Shown: positions 10,293 through 22,404 of the stretch, in pieces
Numbering within the stretch: the first letter of the stretch is position 1
How the letters are laid out: each line of letters begins with the position of its first letter
Assembly: GCA_027924585.1 (NCBI GenBank)
Contig: BSBM01000007.1
Coordinates: forward strand, 9,267,501 to 9,331,500
From: Larix kaempferi
Taxonomy: Eukaryota > Streptophyta > Pinopsida > Pinales > Pinaceae
DNA length: 64,000 nt
Reading direction: 5' to 3'
The notes under the pieces: model-generated
Database searches by the model: none
What the model was told of the DNA's origin: nothing
What the model saw: only the letters and a program-made list of their open reading frames with translations
Program-made: the position numbers and the translations under genes

Positions 10293-10907
10293 TCGCCACG
10301 TGGAAATTGCAATTAAAAATTAACAATAAATGAGAAAATCTTTAATTAGAAGAATCTCCCCCTTAAAAAATACGACAAGATAAGATAATTTTATTAATGT
10401 CCAACAAATGACCACAAATAGGTCTTGGGACTGCTAAGTACAACAGTGGGAGTGTAAAGACCACTCCTCTAAAAGCATGATAAAGGAAGACATAATTTAT
10501 GCTAAAAAATATCTAAAGCATAATCAAGGAGGACAAAGCAAAGCGGTATCACAGATAGATGCAAGTACTACTGATAATTTTTTATACTATATGTTATTTT
10601 AAGGAATCTCTGTTTACAACAGGAAAATTCTATGTTGTCGCAGTTTTTCAGAATTGTGTCCATCTATGTTTTTTAAAAGAATAATGACATATTTTTCATA
10701 TTTTCTCTCAACTCTGGTTTTAGCTGTTATAATTCTTAGACTCCAGGCTACCATGCCTTTAACCTGGACTACTTTTATCCAATAATAAAATGCTTGAATT
10801 TTTTCTAGGTAAAAGAAAAAACACAGCAAATTATAAAAGATAATAAATCACAAACCTAGGGTTCTAATGAAAGTCAAGGGAGGACCTTGTTATGGATGTT
10901 TCTTGTG

Positions 10908-12435
10908 CTACTGCATTTTCAGGTCCTTAAGCTTGGCCTCTAAATCACCATCACTGTCACTGCTCTCATTTTCATCATCATCCTCATCCCCATCCCCATC
11001 TTCGCCCTCACCCTCATTCTCACTCTCACCCTCTGCATCACCTTCACCCTCTGCATCATTATCTTCCAAAGACCCAAGCACAGAAACACCCTCCACACTT
11101 CTTCTCAACACATATTTAACTACATCAATTCCTTCTTCGAAATGCAATTTCCATCAATATTCAGCAGATCAAAGTTAGGCTTATGGATCACAGACTTAGC
11201 TGCAACCTTCGCCCCTTCTGTGCTAATAAAATTTGAAGTCAAATCAAGTTCCTTCAGATGCTCATGGCCTTCCACAAGTGCTTCACAGATTGCAACAAAT
11301 CCCTCATCCTTGAGCTCATTCTCTGACAAAACTAACTTTGTAAGCATTCTTTTCAAACCAAGGAACTCTGCCAAAGCCGGAGCTGCTTTAACAGTAATGT
11401 CATTACCTGCCATCTCCAGAACTTTGAGGGACAGAGCCCCTTCCTTGAGGATGTTGGCAAGAGCTATTGTCCCCTTATCCTGAAAACCAAGATAGCTCAA
11501 TTAAGCCTCTGCGAGACCCAAATGGCTTGAGAGGGATCTTCTCAAAGCAACCCCACACTTCTTCCTAAACATGTTATCCCTCAAATCCAACTTCTTCAAT
11601 CTATTACCTGCTCCTAGAGCTTATGCTAGAGCTATACCACCCATAGTACAAACCCTAGTAGATGAGCATCTGAAATCCTACAACGCAGTGCAGTTCCTAA
11701 CAAGCCCTGAAAGCGCCTCTGCCCCATCATCCCTGTCATATTATTGTGGAAATGCAGAACCCTAAGACTCTCAACAGAGGGCAGAAGCTCACAGATGGCT
11801 CTAGCAGCCTCCACAAGGATACCACTGTTCGTAAAATACAGTTCCTCCAACGTTTTTTGAGATTTTAATAGAGACCCAAATGCCCTAACACCCTTCTCAC
11901 CTAATGCATTGTCAGAAAGATTCAAGGACCTCAATACACAACCTTATAAAACAGATGAAAATATGGCCATTACCTGAAGGGCCTCGTCCTCGCTTCTTCC
12001 CGCAATGAAATCTAAAAGATCAACATCAGACAGATTTCTTTGAACTTCCATCAAGACTCTCTCTGCAACACGAGCATCATCGAGACCAAAGCTTCGGTTG
12101 CTGAAGCATATCTTGGTATAACCATTATCTTCCTCTGCTAACAGCCTCAGGAGCTCCTCAACAACGGGTCCATCCACAAACCCTCGATCACCCTTTGATA
12201 TATCAAAGATGGTCTTCTTGACTGCAATAGTTTCAGCCCTCAGTTCCTTCTCAAGCTCTTGTTTTTGGCTTCTGGGTCCTCGCTTAAGGGCCTCTAGCAT
12301 GAGTATATTAGCTTCTCTTGCATAAAATTGCACCACGGCAATATCATCCAAATTGGGTTCCTTGGCTTCATAGTCACTCTCGCCAATTTTTCTTTTCCTC
12401 ATCATATGAATTTTATAAAATTTATTACTAGCCAT
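10908..12435 (-). pseudogene. RANGAP: Captured RanGAP (Ran GTPase-activating protein) pseudogene lacking the WPP motif
   Basis: RanGAP stimulates GTP hydrolysis by Ran. The minus strand reads MASNKFYKIHMM, then VQFYAREANILMLEALKRG (end of the plant N-terminal domain), FDISKGDRGFVDGPVVEELL and YTKICFSNRSFGLDDARVAE. Leucine-rich repeats follow: LRSLNLSDNALGEKGVRAFG, LRVLHFHNNMTG, LKVLEMAGNDIT, LVLSENELKDEGFVAI and LDLTSNFISTEGAK. It ends in the family's Glu/Asp-rich tail and DLEAKLKDLKMQ. The order is complete, but the N-terminal WPP tract that targets plant RanGAP to the nuclear envelope is missing. Frameshifts near 11650 and 11150 and several stops (one at about 11935) kill it. No intron is seen over 1.5 kb; some plant RanGAP coding regions are intronless, so retroposition is not proven. 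Confidence 0.9.
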
Positions 12436-14239
12436 TGCCCCAAAAAGGTGCAATGATATGTAGATAGGTTATTGTTGGAAAACTAAGATCGAAATGGTGT
12501 TTGAAAAAATAAATTTCTAAAATTAATCCAGGACTAAATTTTGCCCCTAATCTTATCATGGAGTAGAAGAAAAACCTCAAACAAACATGCAAAAACATAG
12601 TGATCCCAACAAAAATCCACATTTGTGTATATAGAATAGTATCTTGAATATATTTTTGCCAATGTGTACATACAGCGTTACCCTACATGTTTTGTTTTGA
12701 GCATATACATATGGAAACATCATGCCCAAGCAATAATCCCAAATTATATAGTAATTAGATAGTAAACCAACTAAGGTAAAAGACTTGGTGATGAACCACC
12801 ATTGGGTGACTCCATCCCTAGATATAGAGGTATCATTGCTTGGAGCTACAAAAAACAATCCTACCCTACCCACGAAGGTGGGCTAATGAATCAAACCCAT
12901 CATTACAATTTCCCCTACCTTTCACTATTCCACGAGAAGATCAAAACAAGTGATAATGCATTGCAATTATCATTGTTAAGAAAAATCCAACACGTTGTTG
13001 GTCGAACTAGTTGGACTAAAATTAGTTTGGAGTTGAAAAAAGGGAAAAGGTTGCAAGCCAACAATAGATGTTTTGTATAAAAATAATAACACTTATAGAA
13101 AAATGGCTAATGAAGCAAACCCATCACTGCAATTGCCCCTACCTTCATTGTTTCATAGGAAGAGCAATCATTGTTCATATCATTGGCAAAGGAAGTTGTG
13201 CAACTACTACAACATAACTACTTTGTTATCTAAGCCTTATACTTAACATCCCCTCTTAAGGCAAACAATACACTTGAAAAACTTCAACTAAAGCATTTTT
13301 CAAATATTTCTCTTTGACAAAGACAACTTGAACCAAGTAGGGCTCCATCAAACTCCCTTGTAACCCTCACAGAGTTGTAATTGCCAAGTTAAATTCTAGA
13401 GATCCCAAATTCCACCTTCCAAAACTCTCGAATTATCAATCTCCTTAATTTAGTAACTAGACAACATTCCACATGCATATAATATCTCATAACCCCAATA
13501 TAGAGAGATAATTCCAAAGATCCACAAGCTCCCAATCTAGTGAGCAACAATCCATGTTAAGCATCACCTACACTCCCTTCCTTGTCTACAAATTCCGAGT
13601 CTCTTAAATCATGTGTAATCTATTTTTATTATCATCTTTCTAACCAAATACAAAGCTATTGGCTTCTTTGTTACATCACATAGAATAATACAAAGTTGAA
13701 CATCAAATTTTCCTATAGAAATATCTCCATCTATAATGGTCACATAGTTTAAGTTCTCTACAATAATATTACGAGTACAAGACTATCCATTCCAAACTTT
13801 CAAACTGAAAATAATACTAAGAACCTTACCTAGACTAACTAAAGTTGTAAAAAATGGTTTTATTGAATAATAAAATCAAGTAACAACAATGTATGTTTGA
13901 AAAATGTCACATCCTTGCCCAACAACAAACTTCTCTGCTAGTGTATTCGTAATGTATTATTACTATTCCACCTTTAGTTTTGGAATATACAACAATCAGT
14001 ATATATATATATATCAACTTCATAAGAAAAACATTATCTTATACCATTTCTCTCTCCTTGAGCATGTGTGGCTAACAAATATAATCTGTAACTTCAATGT
14101 CTAAATTGCAATTATCGAAAAATTCCCAAATTTTTAGTTTACCTTCAACATTGAAAAGAAAGAAAAGAGAGAGAGAGAGGAGGTAAAGTAAATGTATTGA
14201 AGTGAATAAGAGAGTAGTAAAATAGATATAATGTTGAGC
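12436..14239. other. CACTA interior, non-coding, with a direct repeat and microsatellites
   Basis: A segment of about 55 bp (GGCTAATGAATCAAACCCAT...) at 12881-12935 recurs diverged at 13105-13160. TTAACATCCCCTCTTAA near 13240 looks like the border between an LTR and a polypurine tract of a minus-strand Copia element, but no partner LTR was found. There is a TA tract near 13998-14014 and a GA tract near 14160-14180. No gene. Confidence 0.4.
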
Positions 14240-14244
14240 TTCCT

Positions 14245-15713
14245 TGTTGGAGCATAGGCCGCAGCTATGACAAAGCTGCCAAGTTTTGGGAAAAAGCACT
14301 AAGTTTGGAGGAAAAGTGCTAATTTTGGGGGAAAAGCACCATTTTGGGCAGAAATGAACAGTGCGTGGTACGGCGCCAGATGGACGAGCTCACCGTAGAT
14401 TGCGGGCCAGAAATCATGGAGCTGGCGTGCACGTTAAGGGAAAGATTAAATAAGGTGGCCGAGTAGAAATCTCAACCACCACAATAAATGAAACGACGGA
14501 AGAGGGCTTAGCTACCCTCATTAAGGCGAAGTACAGGAGTTATGGTTGCTCGGACCAAGGAAGAGAAATGGGTCGAAGCATTGAAGATGAAGGACAAGGA
14601 GCAAAGAACGATGAAGCGGCGCCCATACCCACGATTTGTGTCGGAAATCGCGGAGCCTGCAGGAAGCTGCGACGTGACTGCAAGAGGCGCCTACGGTACA
14701 CCTAGCCGTGTCAGTGGTTAGGGTTTTTGGGGATCACTGTTGGGGAAAGGCCCACAGTTTTGTAAGGGTGCGACCCTCAGGGCCACCTATATATATGTGT
14801 AATTGTAAAGGGAAAAAGGTTAGAAGGTTACACAGACAGTCTAAGTTGATGTCCGAGTCTTGTGTATTGCTGTATTTTGTAAAGCTGTTAATGATCATTG
14901 TATGTATGTAAGAAGGCTGCGATCTCGTAGAAGATCGGTTGGCATAAGGCCATTGTATGTAACGACCAGTCGCAAGAGGAATGGGGAATGTAATTGTATG
15001 CCTTTGTCATTGTAATATTTGTAGAAGGAGGAAATAGATCTAAGAGAAGGGCTCCCAGCTGTGTGCATGGAGTTTCCCAGAAATATCTAAGGCTGCAGCT
15101 ATGTGCGCAGCGGAAATGTGTTACCCCCATCTAAAGATAATATAAAAGAGTCTTGTGGACGTGGCTTCCCTCCTGGAGGTGAACTACTTAATTCTTGGTT
15201 GTTGTGGTGATGCTTTATGTGATTGCATTTCTTTGCTTTACTGTCTATGTTTCCATGAATGTCTCGCTATCTTTATGAATGCGTATAAAGAGTAAATCCT
15301 TGAAGCTCCCTTAGAAGCGTACTTGTGCATTGTCGAATGAGTCTGTAAGAACATTGCCATGGTAGCGCTTCAGGAGTGTGTTACTGCGCTATGGCATGAG
15401 GGCAGAGACGATACATAGAGTATCGGATGTAGCGGGTAAACGCCTCGTGCGCAGGTGCGGAGAGACCACGCAGCTAGGCTGGGAAGAGTGAGTTCCCGCG
15501 CTGTAGCGCTGTGAGACCTACAAGAAGGGAAGATAGAAGACTGTAGTCTCCACACCACCTAGGTTAAGGAAACCTGATTCCTTAGCCCCCCATAGCCACT
15601 TCGGGTGAGACCTCGGGCTGCTGCACAGCCCGTTGCTGAAAGAGCCAATGCGCCAAGGGGTGTTTGTTGCTGCACCTCCTGAAAACCCGGGTCTGTCCAA
15701 AAAGCATCCAACA
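14245..15713 (+). repeat. 5' LTR of Gypsy A
   Basis: 1469 bp, TG...CA ends, matching 25926-27393. It contains a TATA box at 14787-14796 and a later TATAAAAGAG at 15141-15150, also kept in the other LTR. Confidence 0.95.
14786..14796 (+). promoter_or_regulatory. Probable LTR core promoter (TATA box) of Gypsy A
   Basis: CTATATATATG follows GGCCCACAGTTTTGTAA and GGGCCA. The same arrangement (GGCCCACAGTTTTGTAA...GGGCCAtCTATATATAG) is kept in the diverged LTR of element D (56161-56170, minus strand). Conservation between diverged copies supports a functional core promoter. GGCCCA/TGGGCC words resemble plant site II elements bound by TCP factors (inference). Confidence 0.6.
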
Positions 15714-15715
15714 AA

Positions 15716-15728
15716 TGGTTCCATTGCC
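15716..15728 (+). other. Candidate primer-binding site of Gypsy A
   Basis: TGGTTCCATTGCC begins two bases after the LTR, where a PBS belongs. Its layout resembles TGGCGCCGTTGCC-type sites. The tRNA is not assigned. The LTR-end/PBS word CCAACAAATGGTTCCAT recurs at 15788-15804, suggesting a local tandem duplication. Confidence 0.5.
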
Positions 15729-15835
15729 TTGAGACTTGTTATTCTGGCGACGTGCGAGATTGATGCGAAACCTAGAGAAAAAGGGAGCCAACAAATGGTT
15801 CCATCACCGTCTTTAACCTTATTATTTTGAAGGCA

Positions 15836-17767
15836 ATGTGGTGCTGGAATCCTGCAGCTGAAGAAATTCAAGACTGGTTTGATTCAAAGGCTAGAGAGTT
15901 CGTTGAACATGAAAATAGAAGCCCTAGGCTTCAGACAGAGGACTGGTTGTAGAAGCATATTTATACTGACCTTCACGAAATCTTCTTTGTAACATTTGCA
16001 ATCGAGTTGCATGAGTGGGTATCCAAGCTAGCACATACTGGACCCACTGTGCATGTTGATCAACCTATCGTTTGGATGCTTGAGCTGGTTAGCACTGTGA
16101 AGCGGGTAGATAATCCTGTGTCCCGCGCAATAGACTTTTGGTTGAACAGTCTACTAGAAGGTTTCATCACCAAGTTTGCAGTAGATACGAGAAAGAGCTT
16201 CAGCGAAGCTGAGAGGAGTTTCTTCAAAGCATACAGGGGTAAGTTCTTAAATTCTCTGAACTTGTGGATTAAAATGCTCTTATATGAAAAAGGAAAACTA
16301 TGCATAACTTCTGATGAATAGCATAGACAAGTAATGTCCGCAGATTCTGATAGTGATCTTGAAGTTATTTGTTGCACTCGTAGTGGAAAACGGTATAAAG
16401 TAGGCCTCGACCAGCATTCTTTTGAGTCTAGCCCAGAAGATAGTCGAGCTCGTAGAGCGAGCCATATAGAGAGACAAGGGAGTGCTCATATCCCTTATCA
16501 CCCTTTTACACCACAAAAGCCAGACGGGGCTCAGCATAACCCTGCAGTAACACCCTCTAGTAGCCCGCACGGTGCTTCTAGCACCTCAGCCCCACCTTTG
16601 TTTAACCATCCCGGAGGCAGTGCCACAGCACCTCCCCATCAACCTAGCGCAAGAAGGATGGGTGATGACATGAAGCTACCAACCTTTAGAGGAACAAGGC
16701 TAGAAGACCCTGAGAAGCACTGGTTTCTATGTGAAGCCATTTGGACGATTAAGCAAATTAATGATGATGATGTTAAGTTGGTTCAGTTAGCAACCACATT
16801 AAGAGAGAGAGCCTTAACCTGGTTTATGAAATACTCAGCAGCATAGAATAGAACGCTTGCTGATGTAAGAAGTGCTATGATTAAAGAATTCAAGAAGCTT
16901 AAATCAGAATCATAGTGCATAACAGAACTCAAAGACATAAAACAGGTACCTACAGAGTCAGTATGGGACTTTGACCAGAAGTTCAAAGCCTTGATAGATC
17001 AAGTAAGCTTTGAGTTTGCACCGTAGCAGCATAAGGAATGGTTCATTGCTGCACTGCTTCCTCATATTAGAGTTCCTCTTATGCAACAGAATCTCACTAC
17101 TCAAGAACAAGCTCTAGAGATGGCTATGAAACTAGAAGCTTCACCAATTGCTGGAACAAGCAACGATGTTGCGCAGTTTCAGAACCAACTAGCAAACCTA
17201 ACTTTGCAAGTGCATGATATTAAGAAAGGAAAGGATGTTAAAGAAGAAATTTGGTGTACAAAGTGTAGAGCAAAAGGACATTCAAAGGATCATTGTCCTG
17301 TTTTCATAGATTATATTGCAACTGGAGCACCTAACCCTTTACAACAGGTTCAGGGGCCTTGGTGTGAAATCTGTAGAACTAGAGGTCACAGACCACAAGA
17401 GTGTCACTTGTTACAGAAATATGTACAAACTCCAAAGAATCTATATTGCAATTTCTGTAAATCAGTAGGCCATGATGAGAACAATTGCAGAGCATATGAC
17501 CTTATGATAGAAAGAAAACACGATGTTTATAGAGTATAGTCAGGACCACAAGGACCCACAACAGATCCGTAGTATGAACCAGCTCACGAAGGCCGAGGAG
17601 GAAATTACAGGGGCCGAGGACGCGCAACAGGTTTTGGTCGTGGAAGAGGACAGATCACTTGCTATAACTGCGGAGCTCAAGGCCATTATGCAAGGGATTG
17701 CCAAAACCCTACAACCATCTGCAGATACTGTAAATCTTATGATCATGTCATTGAAGAATGCCCTCAG
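15836..17767 (+). pseudogene. Gypsy A gag with five CCHC zinc knuckles
   Basis: This is the structural Gag of a virus-like particle. ATG 15836 opens frame 2, 122 bp after the LTR; the frame continues into pol with no frame change. An N-terminal helical region (15836-16330) precedes a linker rich in Ser, Pro and His. The Gag core starts at MKLPTFRGTRLEDPEKHW (about 16670) and runs to about 17100. Five knuckles follow: CTKCRAKGHSKDHC (17255-17296), CEICRTRGHRPQEC (17363-17404), CNFCKSVGHDENNC (17447-17488), CYNCGAQGHYARDC (17660-17701) and CRYCKSYDHVIEEC (17720-17761). One or two is usual. Stops at about 15949, 16319, 16844, 16913, 17024, 17537 and 17570 are nearly all TAG where CAG is plausible, consistent with methyl-cytosine decay. 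Confidence 0.9.
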
Positions 17768-20700
17768 TTGATGGCCAAGATGCAAGAAAAGAAGCCACAG
17801 GTTAACCAGAATATTCAGTTGATTGCAGCAGAAAAAAGAGGACCAGATCCCACAATTAATATAGTGACGCGCAGTGGTTTAACCACTGGTGCACCAGAGT
17901 CGGGAACTGGAAAGCCAGCAACACAATGGGTGCCCCGCACTAATATTAAACCATCCCCGCTTGACCTCCAGAAGCATAAAGAAGCATTCAAGCAAGCTCA
18001 AGAGTATTTCTCAGATCCGCGAGCTTCAAGTTCTGTCGCAATTCCGCATAATGATATCAGACCGCATGTGCTACGTCGAGAGAACTTGGTACAAGAGCAG
18101 GCCACTACATTTGGAAGACATGATGAGGAGGATACACTAGGCAGTGTTCATACCTTCCTGAGAAGCTGCTTAAAGTTGTTGCGTAATGAAAAAGCAACTA
18201 TGGAACTCCAACACCTGTTGGATCAATGTCAACAATCTGCTTCGATGAATACACCACAGCATGTTGTTCATCAGATCGGGAGTCATTCTAGAACTGGAAG
18301 AGAGATGAGACTTACAGCACAGATTGGAGCATTTGAAATGGATGAATTCATTTTGGATTTAGGCTCAGAAGTTAATGTTCTCACCATGCAGACATGGGAA
18401 CAGATGGGTAGCCCTCAACTTATCAGATCTCCTATCCATCTAAAACTAGCAAATCAGCAAAGAGTTTCTCCATTGGGCAGATTACCCAATGTACCCATTG
18501 ATATTGAGGGAGTAAGAATTTCTGTAGACTTCGAAGTAATCAAAATTCTGGATGACAGTAGACCTTACCCAGCACTTTTGGGCATAGACTGGGCATCTGA
18601 TAATCTGGCTGTCATTAATTTGAAGAAAAGACAGATGACTTTTGAGGATGACCAGATTAGGGTCATTGCACCACTTGATCCCCTTCAAGGACCACGGTAT
18701 ATTGAACCCATTCGAGCAGAAGAAGAAGTGCGCCACATGGAAATTTTGTATCAGATGACTGCTAGTCATAATGATTATGTCAATCCCAAAGCGGACGGCC
18801 ATATTAGCTGGCGATGTGGTAGCTCGCGCGCATCAGATTCAGAAGCAGGACTGGAAAACAGGCAGAATCGCTTACATGAGGTTTCTGCAAGGCATTGCGC
18901 CATGATGACTAAATCCATTCGATGGATTGGCACAAAACTGAATAACACTCCAATATTTGATGGTTTAACTGGAGTAAGTGAATTCATACATGCATATGAA
19001 CAAGAAATCCCAGATGAGAAGTGCATACAAGCATTGGATGTAGCACTGCACGCTACACCCGCAAGATGGTGGGGTGCGCATAAAGAAAATATCGACACAT
19101 GGCAAGACTGTCGCAGGCTGATACTGCGCAGATTTCAAGAGACCACAGCAGGAGTTTTGCGCAAATATGATCGACAGAGTGACCCCAGGTCACATGTTGA
19201 AGCATGTATTCAACAATGGTCAGATATTCCAGAAGATGAGTGGATTCACCTATTCATCCACACGTTGGATATAGTTCCAAGGAACTGGTACACTGAAACA
19301 AAATTGCGCAAAGGCCCTATCACTTGGCCTCTTATGATTGAAAGTTTTCAACTCACTTTCAGCTTTGAGTTAGAACACCCAAGCATCGATCAGGCTTTAA
19401 AGTGTATTAGAAAGAAGGTATTTGGACAATGTCCTTTACCAGAGTATTCTCAACCAGATTGGGCTGTCCAGATGGAACATGCCCTAGAATGCTATAATTT
19501 CACCACTGGAGAAGAGGATGATGATCCTCGCAACATCAATATCCTAGAGTCAGAAGGGACGCGCAAAGTCGAAGGCCCTCAACTTGATATCCCTGCCATT
19601 ACAGAACACATCAAGCTCAAGAAGATTAACATCGGTACAGAAGCCGAACCCAAGGTTGCCTCTATAGGAGATTATTGGGATGATGAAACTGTTGGCCATA
19701 TTGCAGATTTACTACGTGAGTACCAGGATATCTTTCCTACCAAGTTTACAGAAATGAAAGGCATCCTAGGAGACTTAGGAGTTATGCGCATACCTTTGAA
19801 AGTTGATGCTAAGCCAGTAAAACAGTGCCCGTACAGGCTAAACCCGAGATATAAAGAAAAGGTCAAAGAAGAAATTGATAAGATGCTCGCAGCTGGTATC
19901 ATTGAGCTAGTAGAGGAAAGTGATTGGATTAGTCCTATGGTCATACAAGAGAAAAATACAAAAGGTTAAATAAGAATCTGCGTGGACTTGCGCAAGCTCA
20001 ATGATGCATCAGAGCATGATCCATTTCCTACGCCCTTTACAGACGAAGTGCTTGACAATGTTAGAGGACAAGAGGCTTACTCCTTCACTGATGGCTTTTC
20101 AGGATACCATCAGATCAGAATCCATCCAGAAGACCGCCATAAGATCACTTTTGCGTCTGAATGGGGCTCATTCCAGTATACGGTAATGCCCTTTGGTCTT
20201 AAAAACACTCAAGAGTCGTTGTTGCTGTTTTCAAAGAATTCATTCATAAGTTTCTAGAAGTCTATTTTGATGACTAGACTGTGTTTGGTTCACTAAAGAA
20301 CCATATTGGGAATCTAAGGATGATGTTAGAAAAATGCAGACAGTATCATATTTCCCTCAACTTGAAAAAATGTATCTTTTGTGCTCCTTTTGGTATTTTG
20401 TTGGGTCACATTGTGTGCAGACAAGGACTCATGATGGATCCTGCGAAGGTTGCCATCATTGCTAACTTTCTTGTGCCCAACTCAATCAAACAATTGCGCA
20501 CTACATTGGGACATACAGGATACTACAGGAAATTTATCAAGGGTTATTCAAAGATCACTGCGCCTATGGAAAGATTTCTGAAAAAGGATTCGAAATTCCA
20601 ATGGACAGAAGAATACCAACAGAGCTTGGACACACTTAAAGAAAAGATGGTCACAACACCTATTCTAGTTTTCCCAGACTGGAGAAAACCCTTTCATGTT

Positions 20701-22404
20701 CATGTAGATGCTTCTTCCATAGCATTGGGTGTTGTACTGACACAACCGGGAGAAGGAGGTATTGACCATCCCATTGCTTACTCTAGCACAAAGTTGTCTA
20801 TAGCTGAGAAGAACTACACCACTACAAAAAGAGAAGGACTAGCTATGGTGTATGCCTTACAGAAGTTTAGACATTATCTATTGGGTGCTCATTTTAAAAT
20901 GTACACTGACCATTTTGCCTTGAAGTACTTGGTCAATAAGCCAGTGTTAGGGGGAAGAAGTTGCAGATGGCTACTCCTCTTTCAGGAGTATGATTTTGAG
21001 ATTATTGTGAAGCCAGGTAGATTGAATGCAGGACCTGACCATTTATCTAGGATAGAGTCAGGGGAGGAACCTACAAATTTGGAGGACAATCTGCCTGATG
21101 TGCAGCTGTTTTCTATTCAAGCAGCAGACAAATATTATTCCGATATTCTTGAGTTTCTCACTACAGGGAAAGCACTAGTGGAGTTCACAATACAGTAGAA
21201 GAAACAACTTGTTGTCAAAGCCGCAGACTTCACTTTGATAGCAGGCCAGCTCTATAAGTTGGGCCCTGATGAAGTCTTGCGCAGATGCATTTTACCACAT
21301 GAGAAGAACTTCATAATCACAGAAGCGCACTCAGGAACCGCAGGAGGCCATTTCGCAGGAAAGCCGACTGCGCAGAAGATCTTAGCCGTAGGTCTTTGGT
21401 GGCCAACATTGCACAAGGATACTAAGGAATTCTGCAAGTGTTGCGATGTGTTCCAGCGAACAGGGAAACCTTCAAGAAGAGATGAAATGCCGCTAAGACC
21501 CCAGATAACAGTGCGTGCTTTTGATAAGTGGGCCATTGATTTTGTGGGACCTATCAACCCACCAGGAAAGAGAACCGGTGCAAGATACATCATCACAGAT
21601 ACTGAATACCTCACCAGATGGGCTGAGGCGAAGCCAGTTAAGAACTGCGACGCTGTCACTGCCGCGCAGTTCATTTTTGAGAACATTGTCACTAGATTTG
21701 GATGTCCACTAATTCTAATGAGTGATCAGAGCACACATTTCCTAAATGATACTATAGAGGCCCTTACTGAAGAATTCCACATTAGTCACCATAAGAGTAC
21801 ACCCTACCACCCTCAAGCTAATGGTACGGTGGAGGCATTCAATAAGATTCTAGAGAATGCCCTGACCAAGATCTGTAACCAACAAAGAGATGATTGGGAC
21901 CTTAGAGTCACAGCTGTGTTATGGGCTTACAGAACCACATGCAAGAAACTAATAGGTCACACACCTTTCAGTTTGGTGTATGGACAAGAAGTAGTCATGC
22001 CCATGGAATACATTATTCCCAGTCTCAGAATTGCTCAAATTATAGAAATGGCAGATACTGATACTATGAGTGAAAGGCTGTCACAATTGCTTGCCTTAGA
22101 AGAAGACAGACTTTTAGCTGGATTCCATCAACAAGTGCAAAAGGTGAGACAGAAGGCTTGGCATGACAGGCATATTAAGAATAAAGTCTTTCAGGAAGGA
22201 GACTTGGTACTCCTCTATGATAGTAAATTCATCAAGTTTCCAGGCAAGCTTCGTGTACATTGGTTAGGCCCTTTTCAAGTGATGAAGATAACCGAAGGTG
22301 GAGCAGTTCAGCTTGCGAAGCTTAATGGAGAGATGCTTCCCACAATGATCAATGGGAGTCAGCTCAAGCTTTATCGCGACGGCCACTCCGCCCTGTTGAC
22401 CTGA
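17768..22404 (+). pseudogene. Gypsy A pol (protease, Gag-like insert, RT, RNase H, integrase)
   Basis: Continues the gag frame. The protease has DLGSEVNVLTMQTW at about 18356. A Gag-like domain follows at 18944-19450. RT begins at about 19800 ([20 protein letters not shown]) and includes [17 protein letters not shown] and [11 protein letters not shown] at 19967-19969 breaks RT. A deletion of about 13 bp near 20210 shifts the frame, and the YFDD motif is followed by a TAG replacing Trp (about 20275). RNase H has HVHVDASSIALGVVL and YTDHFALKYL. Integrase from about 21235 has the zinc-binding H/C residues, [14 protein letters not shown] (Gly to Ser next to the catalytic Asp) and NGTVEAFNK, then a C-terminal domain ending at TGA 22402-22404. 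Another stop lies at 21196. Clearly non-functional. Confidence 0.92.
18944..19450 (+). other. Second Gag-like domain inside pol of Gypsy A, between protease and RT
   Basis: The segment starts TPIFDGLTGVSEFIHAYEQE and continues VALHATPARWWGAH, then TWQDCRRLILRRF. This reproduces the retrotransposon Gag layout: a P-x-F-x-G start, an Ala...Trp helix about 40 residues on, then a Trp...Arg-Phe helix. The element's own N-terminal Gag has the same layout with different sequence. Element D has the same domain at the same place (63179-63652). Homology to Gag is inferred from pattern only. Confidence 0.6.

Larger units (their letters stand above)
9223..10907. other. CACTA interior, non-coding
   Basis: No gene recognised. 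It holds a 50-bp direct repeat (9957-10006 and 10243-10292). Otherwise it is AT-rich sequence with short chance frames. Confidence 0.45.

Noticed and set aside
10867-11178. Ser/Pro-rich + strand open frame of 103 codons
   Set aside because: It is the complement of the acidic Glu/Asp-rich tail of the RanGAP copy on the minus strand.
13240-13260. TTAACATCCCCTCTTAA resembling a Copia LTR/polypurine border
   Set aside because: No second LTR, primer site or coding remnant supports an element here.
15518-15871. Open frames inside the LTRs of A (also at 26991-27419)
   Set aside because: They lie in LTR sequence, differ between the two copies by stops and shifts, and have no domain.
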